A stretch of DNA of 64,000 nt, taken from NCBI GenBank assembly GCA_028583405.1, contig JAPTMU010000164.1, positions 4,413-68,412 on the forward strand. The letters are read 5' to 3'. The stretch comes from Pogonophryne albipinna (lineage: Eukaryota; Chordata; Actinopteri; Perciformes; Artedidraconidae). Below the pieces are notes generated by a model. It did no database searches and was not told the DNA's origin. It saw nothing but the letters and a program-made list of their open reading frames with translations. Of this stretch, positions 47,031 to 58,500 are shown piece after piece. Both the position numbers and the translations under genes were made by a program. Position 1 is the first letter of the stretch. Each line of letters opens with the position of its first letter.

Positions 47031-48797
47031 TTTTTCTATAGTTACAGTATAAACAAAACCCTGTGGTTTGTTAAGTTGAGTGTAAGACCTATAATGATTT
47101 ATGGGTGTCAGTGATAAGAGAGTAGGCAGTTTCTTCCCTCTCCTCTCACAGCAGTACACAGGGAGGGGGACTCCGGACTTAAGGAGAAACACATTGAGGC
47201 CTCAAAAAGGTGGTTATGTCATAGCCATAGAATATGTCTGGTCATGTCCTTTTTTACACAAACATGAGAAGGTGTGTCTTATGCCATAAACTATGGAATA
47301 TGTCTGGTCAGGTCCAGCCCTGTACATCAGTGGCCATGCCCAGTTCTTTTCATTGGTTGGTTATGGAGGAGGTGTTTTTGGGGTTTCTATCCTGTTTTTT
47401 TTAGCATAAAGGGACTGGCTTTTTGGAGGGAGCGAGAGAGAGAGAGGGGGGTTCCCCTGGTATAATCTCTCCCGGTAGGCTCTGGTCCTCAGAGCTGGGT
47501 TAATAGCTCTCGGTAAAGGTTCTCTCAAACTTGGTAAATATCTCTTGATTTTCTTCGTTGAAAGCTGAGTGAATTACTTTGTGAATGAGTGGAATTAATT
47601 GAGATGTGTATGTGAATATTAGTACCCGCCACCTATGAGGACCTTCCTCCGAATTCATGCGGATAGGAATGGGTTTTTGAATGTTATTCCCACCGTCTGT
47701 GTCGGAAAAAAGGTATGAAATTTATGTGAATTGAGTGGGTGAAAATGAAAGTTTGAATGTGCTTTTTATTATCACCTGTCATTTATGAGGAAATGCCTCT
47801 AAATTTTATCGTGAGATTTAGAAATCACAACTGAATTGGGCAGTTGAAATTACAAGTTTGGTAATAAATGTAAGACTGTGAATTAAAGTTTCATATTTGA
47901 ACATGATCACAGCATCATTTTGATTAGTATGATTATAATGTTGTAAAGAGAGAAGGTAAAAACCCTGTATTAGTTTGGACCTATTTTTCTTCAAATAAAC
48001 TGATCCCACCTTTTGGACTAGGACAACTTAAAAGACATCAGCGCTCTCCTCTCCTGCTTCAAAGGTAAGACTGCACCCTGCCACACTCACACTTAGGTAG
48101 GGCCACACCTCATTTACTGATATCAAAATCCTTCGGGATCGCTTAAACAGATTTAAGAGAGTCGTCTGAATTGAAACAGCAGTTAATTGAACCTGGTTCT
48201 TCAGGAGTTAATAGAGGTGAGATCTTGCTGACGTTGGTGGATCTGAGCCAAGCAGTAAACTTACATCGACTCAATAACTTCGGTCAGGTCAATTAGTAGG
48301 TCAGCGTAATTTCCTGGAATAAATTATCAGGACCTCACCTACTCTCAACAATGTGCTTCAATACCCTTACGTTTATAGGCAAAACTACTAACGTAATAAG
48401 AGACACCTACATGAAAACGCAACAAGACACCTACATGGAGTAAAATGACTACACACATTAATATTTAAAATACTACACACACACAAATTAATAGCATGCA
48501 GGGTTAATAGAAGAACAAAAGAAAGTGTGAACTCACCCTGCTTGCGACAGAGCAGCGCCACGAGGTATAGGATGCTTATGTTTATTAATTTAGGTCGTTT
48601 TAACATGAAATGTTAGCACAGCTATTTTCAGGATCCGCTGGCTGCCGTCAAACACACAAACCTAATTTGTCCTGCATAAACTATGAAGAATTCAATATAA
48701 CAGGCTTCTCCTTACCAAGTGGATTCGAGCTCGTTGTGTGTCGAACGGATGCCAGCGTCTCCGGCTAACAGCCGGCTGTCTTTCCCGGTCCAACAAA
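47031..48797. other. ERV leader region, unassigned
   Basis: Between the Tc1 fragment and the primer-binding site I find no gag or pol motif. There is an AT-rich stretch with a loose direct duplication (tatgaggaccttcctc near 47634; tatgaggaaatgcctc near 47785). A candidate plus-strand donor (caaaggtaagact) is at about 48060, and short ORFs lack domains. It may be the retroviral leader or a further unrecognised insertion. Confidence 0.45.
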
Positions 48798-48815
48798 ATC
48801 ACGTCGGGGTGACCA
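48798..48815 (-). promoter_or_regulatory. ERV primer-binding site, tRNA-Trp-like
   Basis: The plus strand reads atcacgtcggggtgacca, two bases from the 5' LTR. It is complementary to a minus-strand retroviral primer site starting TGG. It matches the tRNA-Trp 3' end as I remember it, with one mismatch in the acceptor stem. Confidence 0.65.
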
Positions 48816-48817
48816 AT

Positions 48818-49618
48818 TGATAGCTTTGTTCGTTATTCTCGCGTCCAGGAGAGAAGCCTTAAAAAAGGAGACTAATGGAGTCTCTGAGAAGGTTCAAATG
48901 GGTACTTTAATTAAAAAAGACGCGGTAATGTTACAAGCAGAATATTGTTCAGTGAGAAAAACAGCTGTTCTGGGGCTCTCGAGAGGGCAGAAAAGAGGGC
49001 GAGAACTACTCTTCCAGCTGCTAAATATCCTCTGCTGGCTCCTCCCCGTGGGCCGGTTGGCGCTGCTGAGGGCCGGCCCTCCACGTCTTTAATGTCCGTT
49101 GTTGCGCATAACAGAGGATTCAGACATTGTACATTCAATATATAACTAAAACCGCCTCTTCTCCTCATATTCTCTTTCATTACTTTTTCATTTAATACAT
49201 TTTAAACGTTGAAATCAATACTTTAAAAATACAGGAAATACTTCACGGCAGTTATCATTTCCGGTAGTTCCGGATGTTGTCACATGCTACCCAAGTCTGT
49301 AAACAAAACGTATTCAAATAAACTGTACCTTCATTTAATATTCAGCAATAATAATATCTCGATGTCTATAGTTAGTGTTGAAATCAGTAGGTTTCGGTGT
49401 GCAACCCTCCGTGTCATATCGCTACTAAATTCACCTCTATAGTAAATGGAATATTAACCACTTGCTAAATGCTAACCGGGATGAAGGATTTTCAGAATAA
49501 AAGCCTGACAACTGGTTGTGCACGAGAACTTCTGGTTTTTCAGTATAAAACAGCATTTAAACTGACGGTATGTTTAAACTACATTATGCTGTCAAAACAT
49601 TGATTTTAATTTCTAACA
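48818..49618 (-). repeat. ERV 5' LTR (801 bp)
   Basis: Direct repeat of 23836-24428 with an extra ~208 bp (49062-49270). It ends ...ctaaca before the TSD attg. Its minus-strand start is TGTTAG and its end CTATCA. Confidence 0.85.
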
Positions 49619-52475
49619 ATTGACGTACAGGTAAGCCTGTCTGAGTTGTATTGTGACATACAGCTTCATGCCGTTATGAGGGGGCCTCACCTCCACATCT
49701 GAAGCGCAAATGTGGCGCACTATTATGTGCTTATGCGGCGCAATTAGTGTAAGCGCGCCACAGTTTATCCGCCGTTTAGTCCACTAACACCCCCCCCCCC
49801 CCCTCGCGCTCGCGACACAGATTGGACAGGGGCGGCCCTGTAGGTAGATATTTTGGGCGTGGTCATTTTAAAAGTAGCTCCCAAGCTGAAAAAGTGTGGG
49901 CACCCCTGTTCTAGATGCTTTTAACTTCATACAACATATCTCTGGCCCTACGCAAGGGCATGGGCACACATTAGACCTAGTCTTATCCCATGGTCTGCCC
50001 ATTTCAAATGTCAATGTGTGTGAAGCAGCTTTATCGGATCACCTGCCTGTGCTATTTCATTTTATTCTGCCCTATCATAGTCTTAAATCATGCGCTCCTG
50101 TCCGTCACGGTCGTATGATGAAACCTTCCACTGCTGCTAGTTTCTCCCCTGCCTTTGTAAAGCTATCCCAGTCTGATACTATGTCCGCTGACTCCATGGA
50201 CACTGAGCTATTAACCTCAGCCTTTCTCTCTTCCTGCACTGGAGCTCTTGACATTGTTGCTCCCCTGAAACTCATGCACCCCAGAGCTAAATCTGAACCC
50301 TGGCTCAATGACGTCACTCGTGCTGCCAGGCGTGAGCGCAGGTGGAAGAAGGACAAGCTTCATGTAACTCATGACATTTTAAAAGAGAGTTGGAGAAAGT
50401 ATCAGAGCACTGTAAAAGCTGAAAAGATGAGTTACTTTTCTGATATTATTTCTCGTACTTTAAACAAACCTTGTGTTCTTTTTAAAACCATTGATGCTAT
50501 GTTAAACTCTCTTTTATCCACTTGTATTGAAGCTTCAACTTAGGTGTGTGAAAAATTCCTCTGCTATTTTATAGACAAGATCTCCACTATTAGAGCCAGT
50601 ATCTCACCACCCTCTTTTGACCCCTCCATTGACTTCACATGCACTGCTGTCTTCCAGCAGTTTGGACCTGTGTCGTTGTCATCTCTCAGTGACATTGTTG
50701 CTAAATTAAAACCCTCATCTTGTCCCACAGACCCAGTCCCTCCTCCACTTTTTAAAGAGTGACACTATTGGATCTAATGTCCATACAATTATAAATAGCA
50801 GCCTAGAGTCCGGTTCTGTGCCAGTTTATTTTAAACTAGCGGTTGTGGCACCCCTGTTAAAAAAAACAAATATGGACCCTTCTGTTTTCTCAAATTACAG
50901 ACCCATCTCGAAGCTTCCTTTTATTTCAAAAATATTGGAGAAAACCGTACTCTGACAGCTGCAGTCTTTTATACATGCACACAATATTTTCGATATTTTA
51001 CAATCCGGTTTTAAAGCGCTTCACAGTACTGAGTCTGCCCTTCTAAGAGTATTCAAAGACCTCCTGGTCACTACAGACTCTGGTGACTCTGCCATCCTTA
51101 TGCTCTTAGACCTCACAGCTGCCTTTGATACGATTGACCACTCCATGCTTATCTCTGGTCTAGAGCACTGTGTGGGTATCAGGGGCGCTGTCTTAGAGTG
51201 GTTCAGGTCCTATCTGTCCCAGAGATCTTTCTCTGTTAGACTTGGTGACTTTGCATCTTCTTCTGCCCCCCTATCCTGTGGAGTTCCCCAACGTTCTATG
51301 TTGGGGCCCATTTTATTTTCCTTATACCTTCTCCCCCTTGGACTATTTTTTAGAAAATATGGTGTTAACTACCACCTTTATGCGGACGACTCCCAAATAT
51401 ACTGTACCTTCCCCTAAAAAAGCAAAACACTAGCTCTCTGATGCCCCTGGTTGACTGTTTTAATGACATAAAGGCCTGAGTGGCGCTTAACCTTTTAAAT
51501 ATAAATGAGAGCAAAACGGAGGTAATTGTGTTTGGACCAAATGGTGATGTCCCTTCCATTGACCTGGGTTCCCTGCAACCGTATGCAAAACCCATGCTCA
51601 CAAATCTGGGCGTTAAAATCGACAGTGCTTTTAAATTGGATAAACAAATCAACTCAGTGGTTAAGTCCAGTTTTTATCACTTGAGGCTCCTGTCCAAAAT
51701 TAAAGCAGTTTTATCCTTTTTAGACTTTGAGCGTGTTATTCATGCCTTTGTTTCTACGCGTCTAGATTACTGTAATGCACTTTATGCCGGCCTAAACAAG
51801 ACCTCGCTGGCCCGCCTGCAGCTGGTACAAAACGCTGTGGCTCGGCTGCTTACAGGAACACACAAGCATGAACACATCACACCAATTCTGGCTTCCCTCC
51901 ACTGGCTTCCTTCCACTGGCTTCCCTCCACTGGCTTCCCTCCACTGGCTTCCCTCCACTGGCTTCCTGTCCATTTTAGAGTTCATTTTAAGATGTTATTG
52001 TTTGTTTTTAAGTCGCTTAATGGGCTGGCCCCAGAGTACATCTCCGACCTCTTACAGGTGTACACCCCCTCAAGGGCTTTGAGGTCGGCTGATCAGCTGC
52101 TGCTGGTAGTCCCTAAAACAAAGAGAAAGACCAGGGGAGACCGAGCCTTCTCAGCGGTAGCCCCCAGGCTCTGGAACGACCTGCCCCCCCATGTCAAATT
52201 GTCGCCCACCCTTCAAACTTTTAAAAGTCCTGCCTGAAGACCCACCTCTTTTCCCTCGCTTTCGAGTCAGTTTGAGCTATGTTTTATCGATTGTTATGCT
52301 TTTATTTGTCTGTCCATAGCCCTTATGTGTCTTTTATCTATTCTTATGTGTGCCTTTTTATCTATTATTGTAATATTATATTTTATTATAATGTTATGTC
52401 TGCTGTGAAGCACTTCGGTGAAACCCTCTGTTTTTAATATGTGCTATATAAATAAAGTGGATTGGATTGGATTAT

Positions 52476-53038
52476 TGGACTCAGGATGAATTCATTTGGA
52501 TTCCCGCTGTATGAAGAAATTAAAGGACGGCGGAAGTGGAAACAATTCACAAAGGGATTAAACTGTTTAAATCACATGCTCAAAGTAAGCCGGATTTTGC
52601 CGATGTGTTTATGTGGATTCAAAAGTCGTAAATAATCTACAAAATGGAGGAGACCGATCTGATCGGATCAACTGACGAATAATCCAACTGAAACCGGCAC
52701 GGACAATGACTATGTTTTAAAAATGCGCTTATCCAGAAAAGCCTGGTTTGGACACTTTACGGGCAGAAGAGACATTTCTATTAAAGAAAGAATTATACAT
52801 TTCTGTCTTTTTATGCCTTTAATACTAACTTGAATTTTTATTAAAACTAATTAATCAATTATTTTTTATATGTTATTGTAATGTAGAGACAAGGCTTTTA
52901 GTGACAATCATGTATTGCCTTACAATTATATGTAAAAAAAAAAAATGTACAGTCTAAATATGATATTTGGCCTCAAATCATCTGAGGCCTGGCGCCCCCC
53001 CTGCGATCTTTGGCTGCCCCCCAGGTTGGGAACCACTG
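52476..53038. other. hAT-A right-hand flank
   Basis: AT-rich non-coding sequence belonging to hAT-A, from the end of the plus LINE tail to the terminal repeat. No ORF or regulatory signal is recognised. Confidence 0.7.
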
Positions 53039-53422
53039 CCGTAGAGGATGCTATTGCAGTAGTCGACTCGTGATGTGATAAATGCATGAATCAGGGTTTC
53101 AGCAGCAAAGGAGGAGAGTGTTGGGCGGAGACGGGCAATGTGATTGATGTGGTGATTGAATTTGAGCTGACTGTCGAAGATGACTCCGAGATCGCAGAAG
53201 GGGGGGGGGGGAGGGATAGAGTGTTGCTTGCTGTCAATGGTGAAGTTGAAATTCTGGATGGTTTTGGTACGGGATGGGGGGCCGATGATGATGATGTCTG
53301 ATTTGGCACTGTTCAGTTGGAGATAGTTTGTTTGCATCCATGCTTTTATTTCTGAGAGACAGTTGGTGAGAGTGGAGTGTGTTGTGGGGGTGATGGTTTT
53401 TGTTGAGATATAAAGTTGGATG

Positions 53423-54673
53423 CAGAGGTCGCGTTATAGGTGGGGTAGGTCATTTTGGAGAAACCAGCTTGAGTGCGCTAGAATTTGAAAATACACAACC
53501 GTAAGAAATCTGCCACTTCCTCACACAGCCCCTCCTCCAACACACACGAACGCGGACATGACCAATGAGGGCACGAGATAAGTTTGTGCACAGATGGAAG
53601 GCTGACAGGCAGGCAGGCCATCCAGTTACTTTAGCCGGCTCAGATGATTGGTCGTGCTTTTTACAGCACTACGGCTTCCACAGATGATATTTCTTTATGG
53701 ATCTTTTGTCAAAGCACTTCAGATATTCATTGCTATCGGGATGTTAAGAGCATTCCATGGAATATAACAACAAGTGTATCTCGAGCCGGTTTCTCAAACT
53801 TACCTACCACACCTTTAACCGAATATATTCCGTCTATGACGGATTTTTTTTAACAATGACGGAAAAATCTGAAAGCAGTCCGTAATTTTGACGGATTAGA
53901 ACAAACTCAGAACAGCGCCAAAGTTTCCCCACAGCAGAGCTCCGGTGTTATGCTGTTATGTCATTTCCAGACCTAACTATGCCGTACAAATCATTGAAAT
54001 GTCTGGGAGTTTATGCTTTACGTTGTGGCGCGCTCCCGCGAGGTGCAGTGTGCATGCATAACACGGCATAACACCGGTGTTGTGCCAAATTATGCACCCC
54101 CGGCGTGAAATGCACCCCTTGTCACGGGAACGTGCATTGAAAATGAAACGTTCACGCCTTAAAACGAAAAGTAAACGTCCAGGGTTTTTTTAATGGTAAT
54201 TTTCAGACTGTGAGTCGTTTAGTGGTAGCTCGTATAGTCTTGATTCTTGCGTTTAAACTTTTCACTCCGTATTTTGATGGTTTGGGTGTTGCAATATACG
54301 TTGGTCAGGGGGACATTATTTGTTGACGCACAGGTGGCCCGAGGGGACGACATGAGCCGAGGGACCAGCTACCACTAAACGACTCAGAGTCTGAACATTA
54401 CCATTAAAAAAAACGTGGACGTTTACTTTTCGTTTTAAGCATCGTTTTAAGGTCTAAACGTTTCATTTAGAAATGCGCGTTCCCTTGAAACGGGGTGCAT
54501 TTCACGGTGGGGGTGCAACATTTGACAGTTCACGAGACCTCCCCCCCCCCGTTGACAGTTCACGAGTGTGCTCTTCCCCCCAGTTGTGAACAGTGGATAA
54601 TGGATTTTGACGGAAATGTTACGATCCTGTCCGTCAAAATGACAGACAGCGATAAAGTCTAGCGCAACCTCTG
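53423..54673. mobile_element. hAT-D, with nested insertions
   Basis: The ends are cagaggtcgcgtta and tagcgcaacctctg. An exact TSD, gttggatg, lies at 53415-53422 and 54674-54681. It is the same family as the 351-bp element at 7830-8180 but inverted; shared sequence (ccgtctatgacggatttttt, aaatctgaaagcagtccg) resumes at about 53817. The extra 53438-53816 has its own ends (aggtggggtaggt / acctaccacacctt) and is probably a second insertion. 54080-54525 is a large palindrome. Confidence 0.85.
54080..54525. mobile_element. Long-inverted-repeat fold-back element
   Basis: The left arm (about 54080-54232) and right arm (about 54350-54525) are inverted copies. For example, gtgaaatgcacccc and aaaacgaaaagtaaacgtcc on the left match ggggtgcatttcac and ggacgtttacttttcgtttt on the right. 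The arms are ~150 bp with a ~120-bp loop. No coding capacity; MITE-like. Confidence 0.8.
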
Positions 54674-55195
54674 GTTGGATGTCATCGGCGTAGCAGTGAA
54701 ATTGAAGGTTGGGACGACGAATGATTTTGCCAAGGGGGAGGATGTAGAGGATGAAGAGGAGGGGGCCAAGCACCGAACCCTGGGGGATGCCTTGGGACAG
54801 AGGAGCAGTGGAGGAGGTGCAGTTATTGATGTTGATAAACTGATGTCTGTCGGTGAAGTAGGATGTCAGCCAGGAGAGTGCAGTGTTGGTGATGTTGAGT
54901 GGTGTCGAATGCTGCGGGGAGGTCGATGAGGATGTTCAGGTTGCTGGAGTCAGAGGAGAGGAGGAGGTCGTTTTTGATTTTGATCATGAACCATTGCCTG
55001 TCATCTTTGCTCTATGTGTTTGTGTTGTCTCCTGGGTTCTTTAGTGCCCGGAATCTGTCTTTTTTCTTTTTTTCTCCCAAACCCCATCCCCTCAGGAAGC
55101 CTTTGCCTCCTGTCAGGTCATCATTGTAAATAAGAATTTGTTCTTAATTAATTTTCCTGGATAAATAAAGGTTCTACTACTACTACTACTACATG

Positions 55196-55560
55196 AAGTT
55201 GTTTCAACACAGAACCAGGGAGATGCTGCCTTCAGGGACCAACACAGGGCCAGTGAGAAGCTGCCTTCAGGGACCAACACAGAACCAGTGAGATGCTGCC
55301 TTCAGGGACCAACACAGAACCAGGGAGATGCTGCCTTCAGGGACCAACACAGAACCAGTGAGATGCTGTCTTTAGGGACCAACACAGAACCAGGGAGATG
55401 CTGTCTTCAGGGACCAACACAAAACCAGTGAGATGCTGCCTTCAGGGGCCAACAAAGAACCAGTGAGATGCTGTCTTCAGGGACCAACACAAAACCAGGG
55501 AGATGCTTCCTTCAGGGACCAACACAGAACCAGGGAGATGCTGCCTTCAGGGACCAATCA
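55196..55560. repeat. 33-34 bp minisatellite
   Basis: About ten copies of a unit built from cttcagggaccaacacagaa plus ccagggagatgctgc. The array directly abuts the much longer 29-bp array. No coding role. Confidence 0.9.
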
Positions 55561-58500
55561 TGTGTCCTGATGAAGGTGGGGTTCTAACATGTGTCCTGAT
55601 GAAGGTGTGGGTCTATCATGAGTCCTGATGAAGGTGTGGTTCTATCATGTGTTCTGATGAAGTTGTGGTTATATTATGAGTCCTGATGAAGGTGGGGTTC
55701 TATCATGAGTCCTGATGAAGGTGGGGTTCTATCATGAGTCCTGATGAAGGTGTGGTTCTATCATGTGTCCTGATGAAGGTGTGGGTCTATCATGAGTCCT
55801 GATGAAGGTGTGGTTCTAATGAGTCCTGATGAAGGTGAGGTTCTATCATGTGTTCTGATGAAGGTGTGGTTCTATCATGAGTCCTGATGGAAGTGTGGTT
55901 ATATTATGAGTCCTGATGAAGGTGTGGTTCTATCATGAGTCCTGATGAAGGTGTGTTTCTATCATGAAGGTGTGGTTCTATCATGAGGGTGTGGTTCTAG
56001 CATGAAGGTGTTTCTATGATAGTATAGTTCTAACATGAAGGTGTGGTTATATGATGAAGGTGTTGTTCTATGATGAAGGTGTGGTTATATCATGAGTCCT
56101 GATGAAGGTGGGGTTCTATCATGAGTCCTGATGAAGGTGTGGTTCTATCATGAGTCCTGATGAAGGTGTGGTTCTATCATGAGTCCTGATGAAGGTGTGG
56201 GTCTATCATGTGTTCTGATGAAGGTGTGCTTTTATCATGAGTCCTGATGAAGGTGTGCTTTTATCATGAGTCCTGATGAAGGTGTGGTTCTATCATGTGT
56301 CCTGGTGAAGGTGTGGGTCTATCATGAGTCCTGATGAAGGTGTGGTTCTATCATGTGTCCTGGTGAAGGTGTGGTTCTATCATGAGTCCTGATGAAGGTG
56401 TGGTTCTATCATGAGTCCTGATGAAGGTGTGGTTCTATCATGAGTCCTGATGAAGGTGTGTTTCTATCATAAAGGTGTGGTTCTATGATGCAGGTGTGGT
56501 TCTATGATGAGTCCTGATGAAGGTGTGGTTCTAACATGAGTCCCGATGAAGGTGTGGTTCTATCATGAGTCCTGATGAAGGTGTGGGTCTATCATGAGTC
56601 CTGATGAAGGTGTGGGTCTATCATGAGTCCTGATGAAGGTGTGGGTCTATCATGAGTCCTGATGAAGGTGTGGTTCTATCATGTGTTCTGATAAAGGTGT
56701 GGGTCTATCATGAGTCCTGATGAAGGTGTGGTTCTATTATGAGTCCTGATGAAGGTGTGGGTCTATCATGCGTCCTGATGAAGTTGTGGTTCTATCATGT
56801 GTCCTGATGAAGGTGTGGTTCTATCATGAGTCCTGATGAAGGTGTGGTTCTATCATGAGTCCTGATGAAGGTGTGGTTCTATCATGAGTCCTGATGAAGG
56901 TGTGGTTCTATCATGTGTTCTGATGAAGGTGTGGTTCTATCATGAGTCCTGATGAAGGTTTGGTTTTATCATGTGTTCTGATGAAGGTTTGGTTCTATCA
57001 TGTGTTCTGATGAAAGTTTGGTTCTATCATGTGTTCTGATGAAGGTGTGGTTCTATCATGAGTCCTGATGAAGGTGTGGTTCAATCATGTGTTCTGATGA
57101 AGGTGTGGTTCTATCATGTGTTCTGATGAAGGTGTGGTTCTATCATGAGTCCTGATGAAGGTGTGGTTCTATCATGTGTTCTGATGAAGGTTTGGTTCTA
57201 TCATATGTTCTGATGAAGGTGTGGTTCTATCATGTGTTCTGATGAAGGTTTGGTTATATCATGTGTTCTGATGAAGGTGTGGTTCTATCATGTGTTCTGA
57301 TGAAGGTTTGGTTATATCATGTGTTCTGATGAAGGTGTGGTTCTATCATGAGTCCTGATGAAGGTGTGGGTCTATCATGAGTCCTGATGAAGGTCTGGTT
57401 CTATCATGAGTCCTGATGAAGGTGTGGGTCTATCATGAGTCCTGATGAAGGTGTGGTTCTATCATGTGTTCTGATGAAGGTTTGGTTCTATCATGTGTTC
57501 TGATGAAGGTGTGGTTCTATCATGTGTTCTGATGAAGGTGTGGTTCTATCATGTGTTCTGATGAAGGTGTGGGTCTATCATGAGTCCTGATAGTTTAGTT
57601 CTATCATGTGTCCTGGTGAAGGTGTGGTTCTATCATGAGGGTGTGGTTCTATCATGAAGGTGTGGTTCTATGATGGTATGGTTCTAACATGAAGGTGTGG
57701 TTATGTCATGAAGGTGTGGTTATATGATGAAGGTGTTGTTCTATGATGAAGGTGTGGTTATATCATGAGTCCTGATGAAGGTGGGGTTCTATCATGAGTC
57801 CTGATGAAGGTGTGGTTCTATCATGAGTCCTGATGAAGGTGTGGTTCTATCATGAGTCCTGATGAAGGTGTGGGTCTATCATGTGTTCTGATGAAGGTGT
57901 GCTTTTATCATGTGTCCTGATGAAGGTGTGCTTTTATCATGAGTCCTGATGAAGGTGTGGTTCTATCATGTGTCCTGGTGAAGGTGTGGGTCTATCATGA
58001 GTCCTGATGAAGGTGTGGTTCTATCATGTGTCCTGGTGAAGGTGTGGTTCTATCATGAGTCCTGATGAAGGTGTGGTTCTATCATGAGTCCTGATGAAGG
58101 TGTGGTTCTATCATGAGTCCTGATGAAGGTGTGTTTCTATCATAAAGGTGTGGTTCTATGATGCAGGTGTGGTTCTATGATGAGTCCTGATGAAGGTGTG
58201 GTTCTAACATGAGTCCCGATGAAGGTGTGGTTCTATCATGAGTCCTGATGAAGGTGTGGGTCTATCATGAGTCCTGATGAAGGTGTGGGTCTATCATGAG
58301 TCCTGATGAAGGTGTGGGTCTATCATGAGTCCTGATGAAGGTGTGGTTCTATCATGTGTTCTGATGAAGGTGTGGGTCTATCATGAGTCCTGATGAAGGT
58401 GTGGTTCTATTATGAGTCCTGATGAAGGTGTGGTTCGATCATGTGTTCTGATGAAGGTTTGGTTCTATCATGTGTTCTGATGAAGGTGTGGTTCTATCAT

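Larger units (their letters stand above)
23836..49618 (-). mobile_element. Endogenous retrovirus remnant, tRNA-Trp type PBS
   Basis: Two direct repeats act as LTRs: 23836-24428 and 48818-49618. Both run TG...CA and are flanked by the 4-bp TSD attg (23832-23835 and 49619-49622). On the minus strand the right LTR is 5'. Two bases after it lies an 18-nt primer-binding site (48798-48815) matching the 3' end of vertebrate tRNA-Trp, by my recollection of that tRNA, with one mismatch. A purine-rich tract (AAGGAGGGA, minus) precedes the 3' LTR at 24429-24441. Only a transmembrane-subunit fragment of env survives. No gag or pol is recognised, so it is a non-functional remnant. Confidence 0.85.
23700..49908. 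mobile_element. hAT-B, inserted in the LINE endonuclease
   Basis: The ends are caggggtgccca at 23700 and tgggcacccctg at 49897-49908. They are flanked by an exact 8-bp TSD, ttctagat, at 23692-23699 and 49909-49916. Own sequence is 23700-23831 and 49623-49908; no transposase is seen. The right part includes a 16-C run and a GC-rich segment. It hosts the endogenous retrovirus. Confidence 0.92.
23580..52475 (+). mobile_element. Plus-strand L2/Rex-like LINE, split by hAT-B
   Basis: The endonuclease part begins on the left (DFLDVLD just before 23699) and resumes on the right at 49917 (AFNFIQH), then SDHLPVLFHF. The RT follows at 51100-51417, with DLTAAFDTIDH, CGVPQ-RSMLGP (Arg where Gly is usual) and YADDSQIY. 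The C-terminal region has SRLDYCNALYAG. The 3' end is tatataaataaagtgg plus an (attgg)n tail at about 52450-52475. Stops and frameshifts occur around 50540, 50763-51090 and 51415, and in the 14-bp repeat at 51895-51975. The left boundary is approximate. Confidence 0.8.
23349..53038. mobile_element. hAT-A, 29.7 kb with everything nested in it
   Basis: The left end is caggggttcccaacctttt; the right end is ccaggttgggaaccactg. An exact 8-bp TSD, ccgtagag, lies at 23341-23348 and 53039-53046. Its own sequence is limited to about 23349-23580 and 52476-53038 and has no transposase, so it was a non-autonomous element before a LINE inserted in it. The left part holds a C run and a short (ca)n; the right part is AT-rich. 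Confidence 0.9.
22744..55195 (-). mobile_element. Outermost minus-strand LINE, interrupted twice
   Basis: LINE fragments read on the minus strand in three blocks: RT at about 54985-54682 (ILYILPLG then HCYADDIQ), C-terminal region at 53414-53047 (SRVDYCNSILYG), and the 3' part at 23340-22744 (LHWLPVRQRINFK). The first gap is hAT-D (53423-54673, TSD gttggatg) and the second is hAT-A (23349-53038, TSD ccgtagag). Removing each insertion with one TSD copy makes the blocks adjacent. The 54990-55195 part may instead be the tail of another plus-strand LINE, with aataagaatttgttcttaat and a terminal (cta)n. Frames are broken; it is not functional. Confidence 0.75.
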
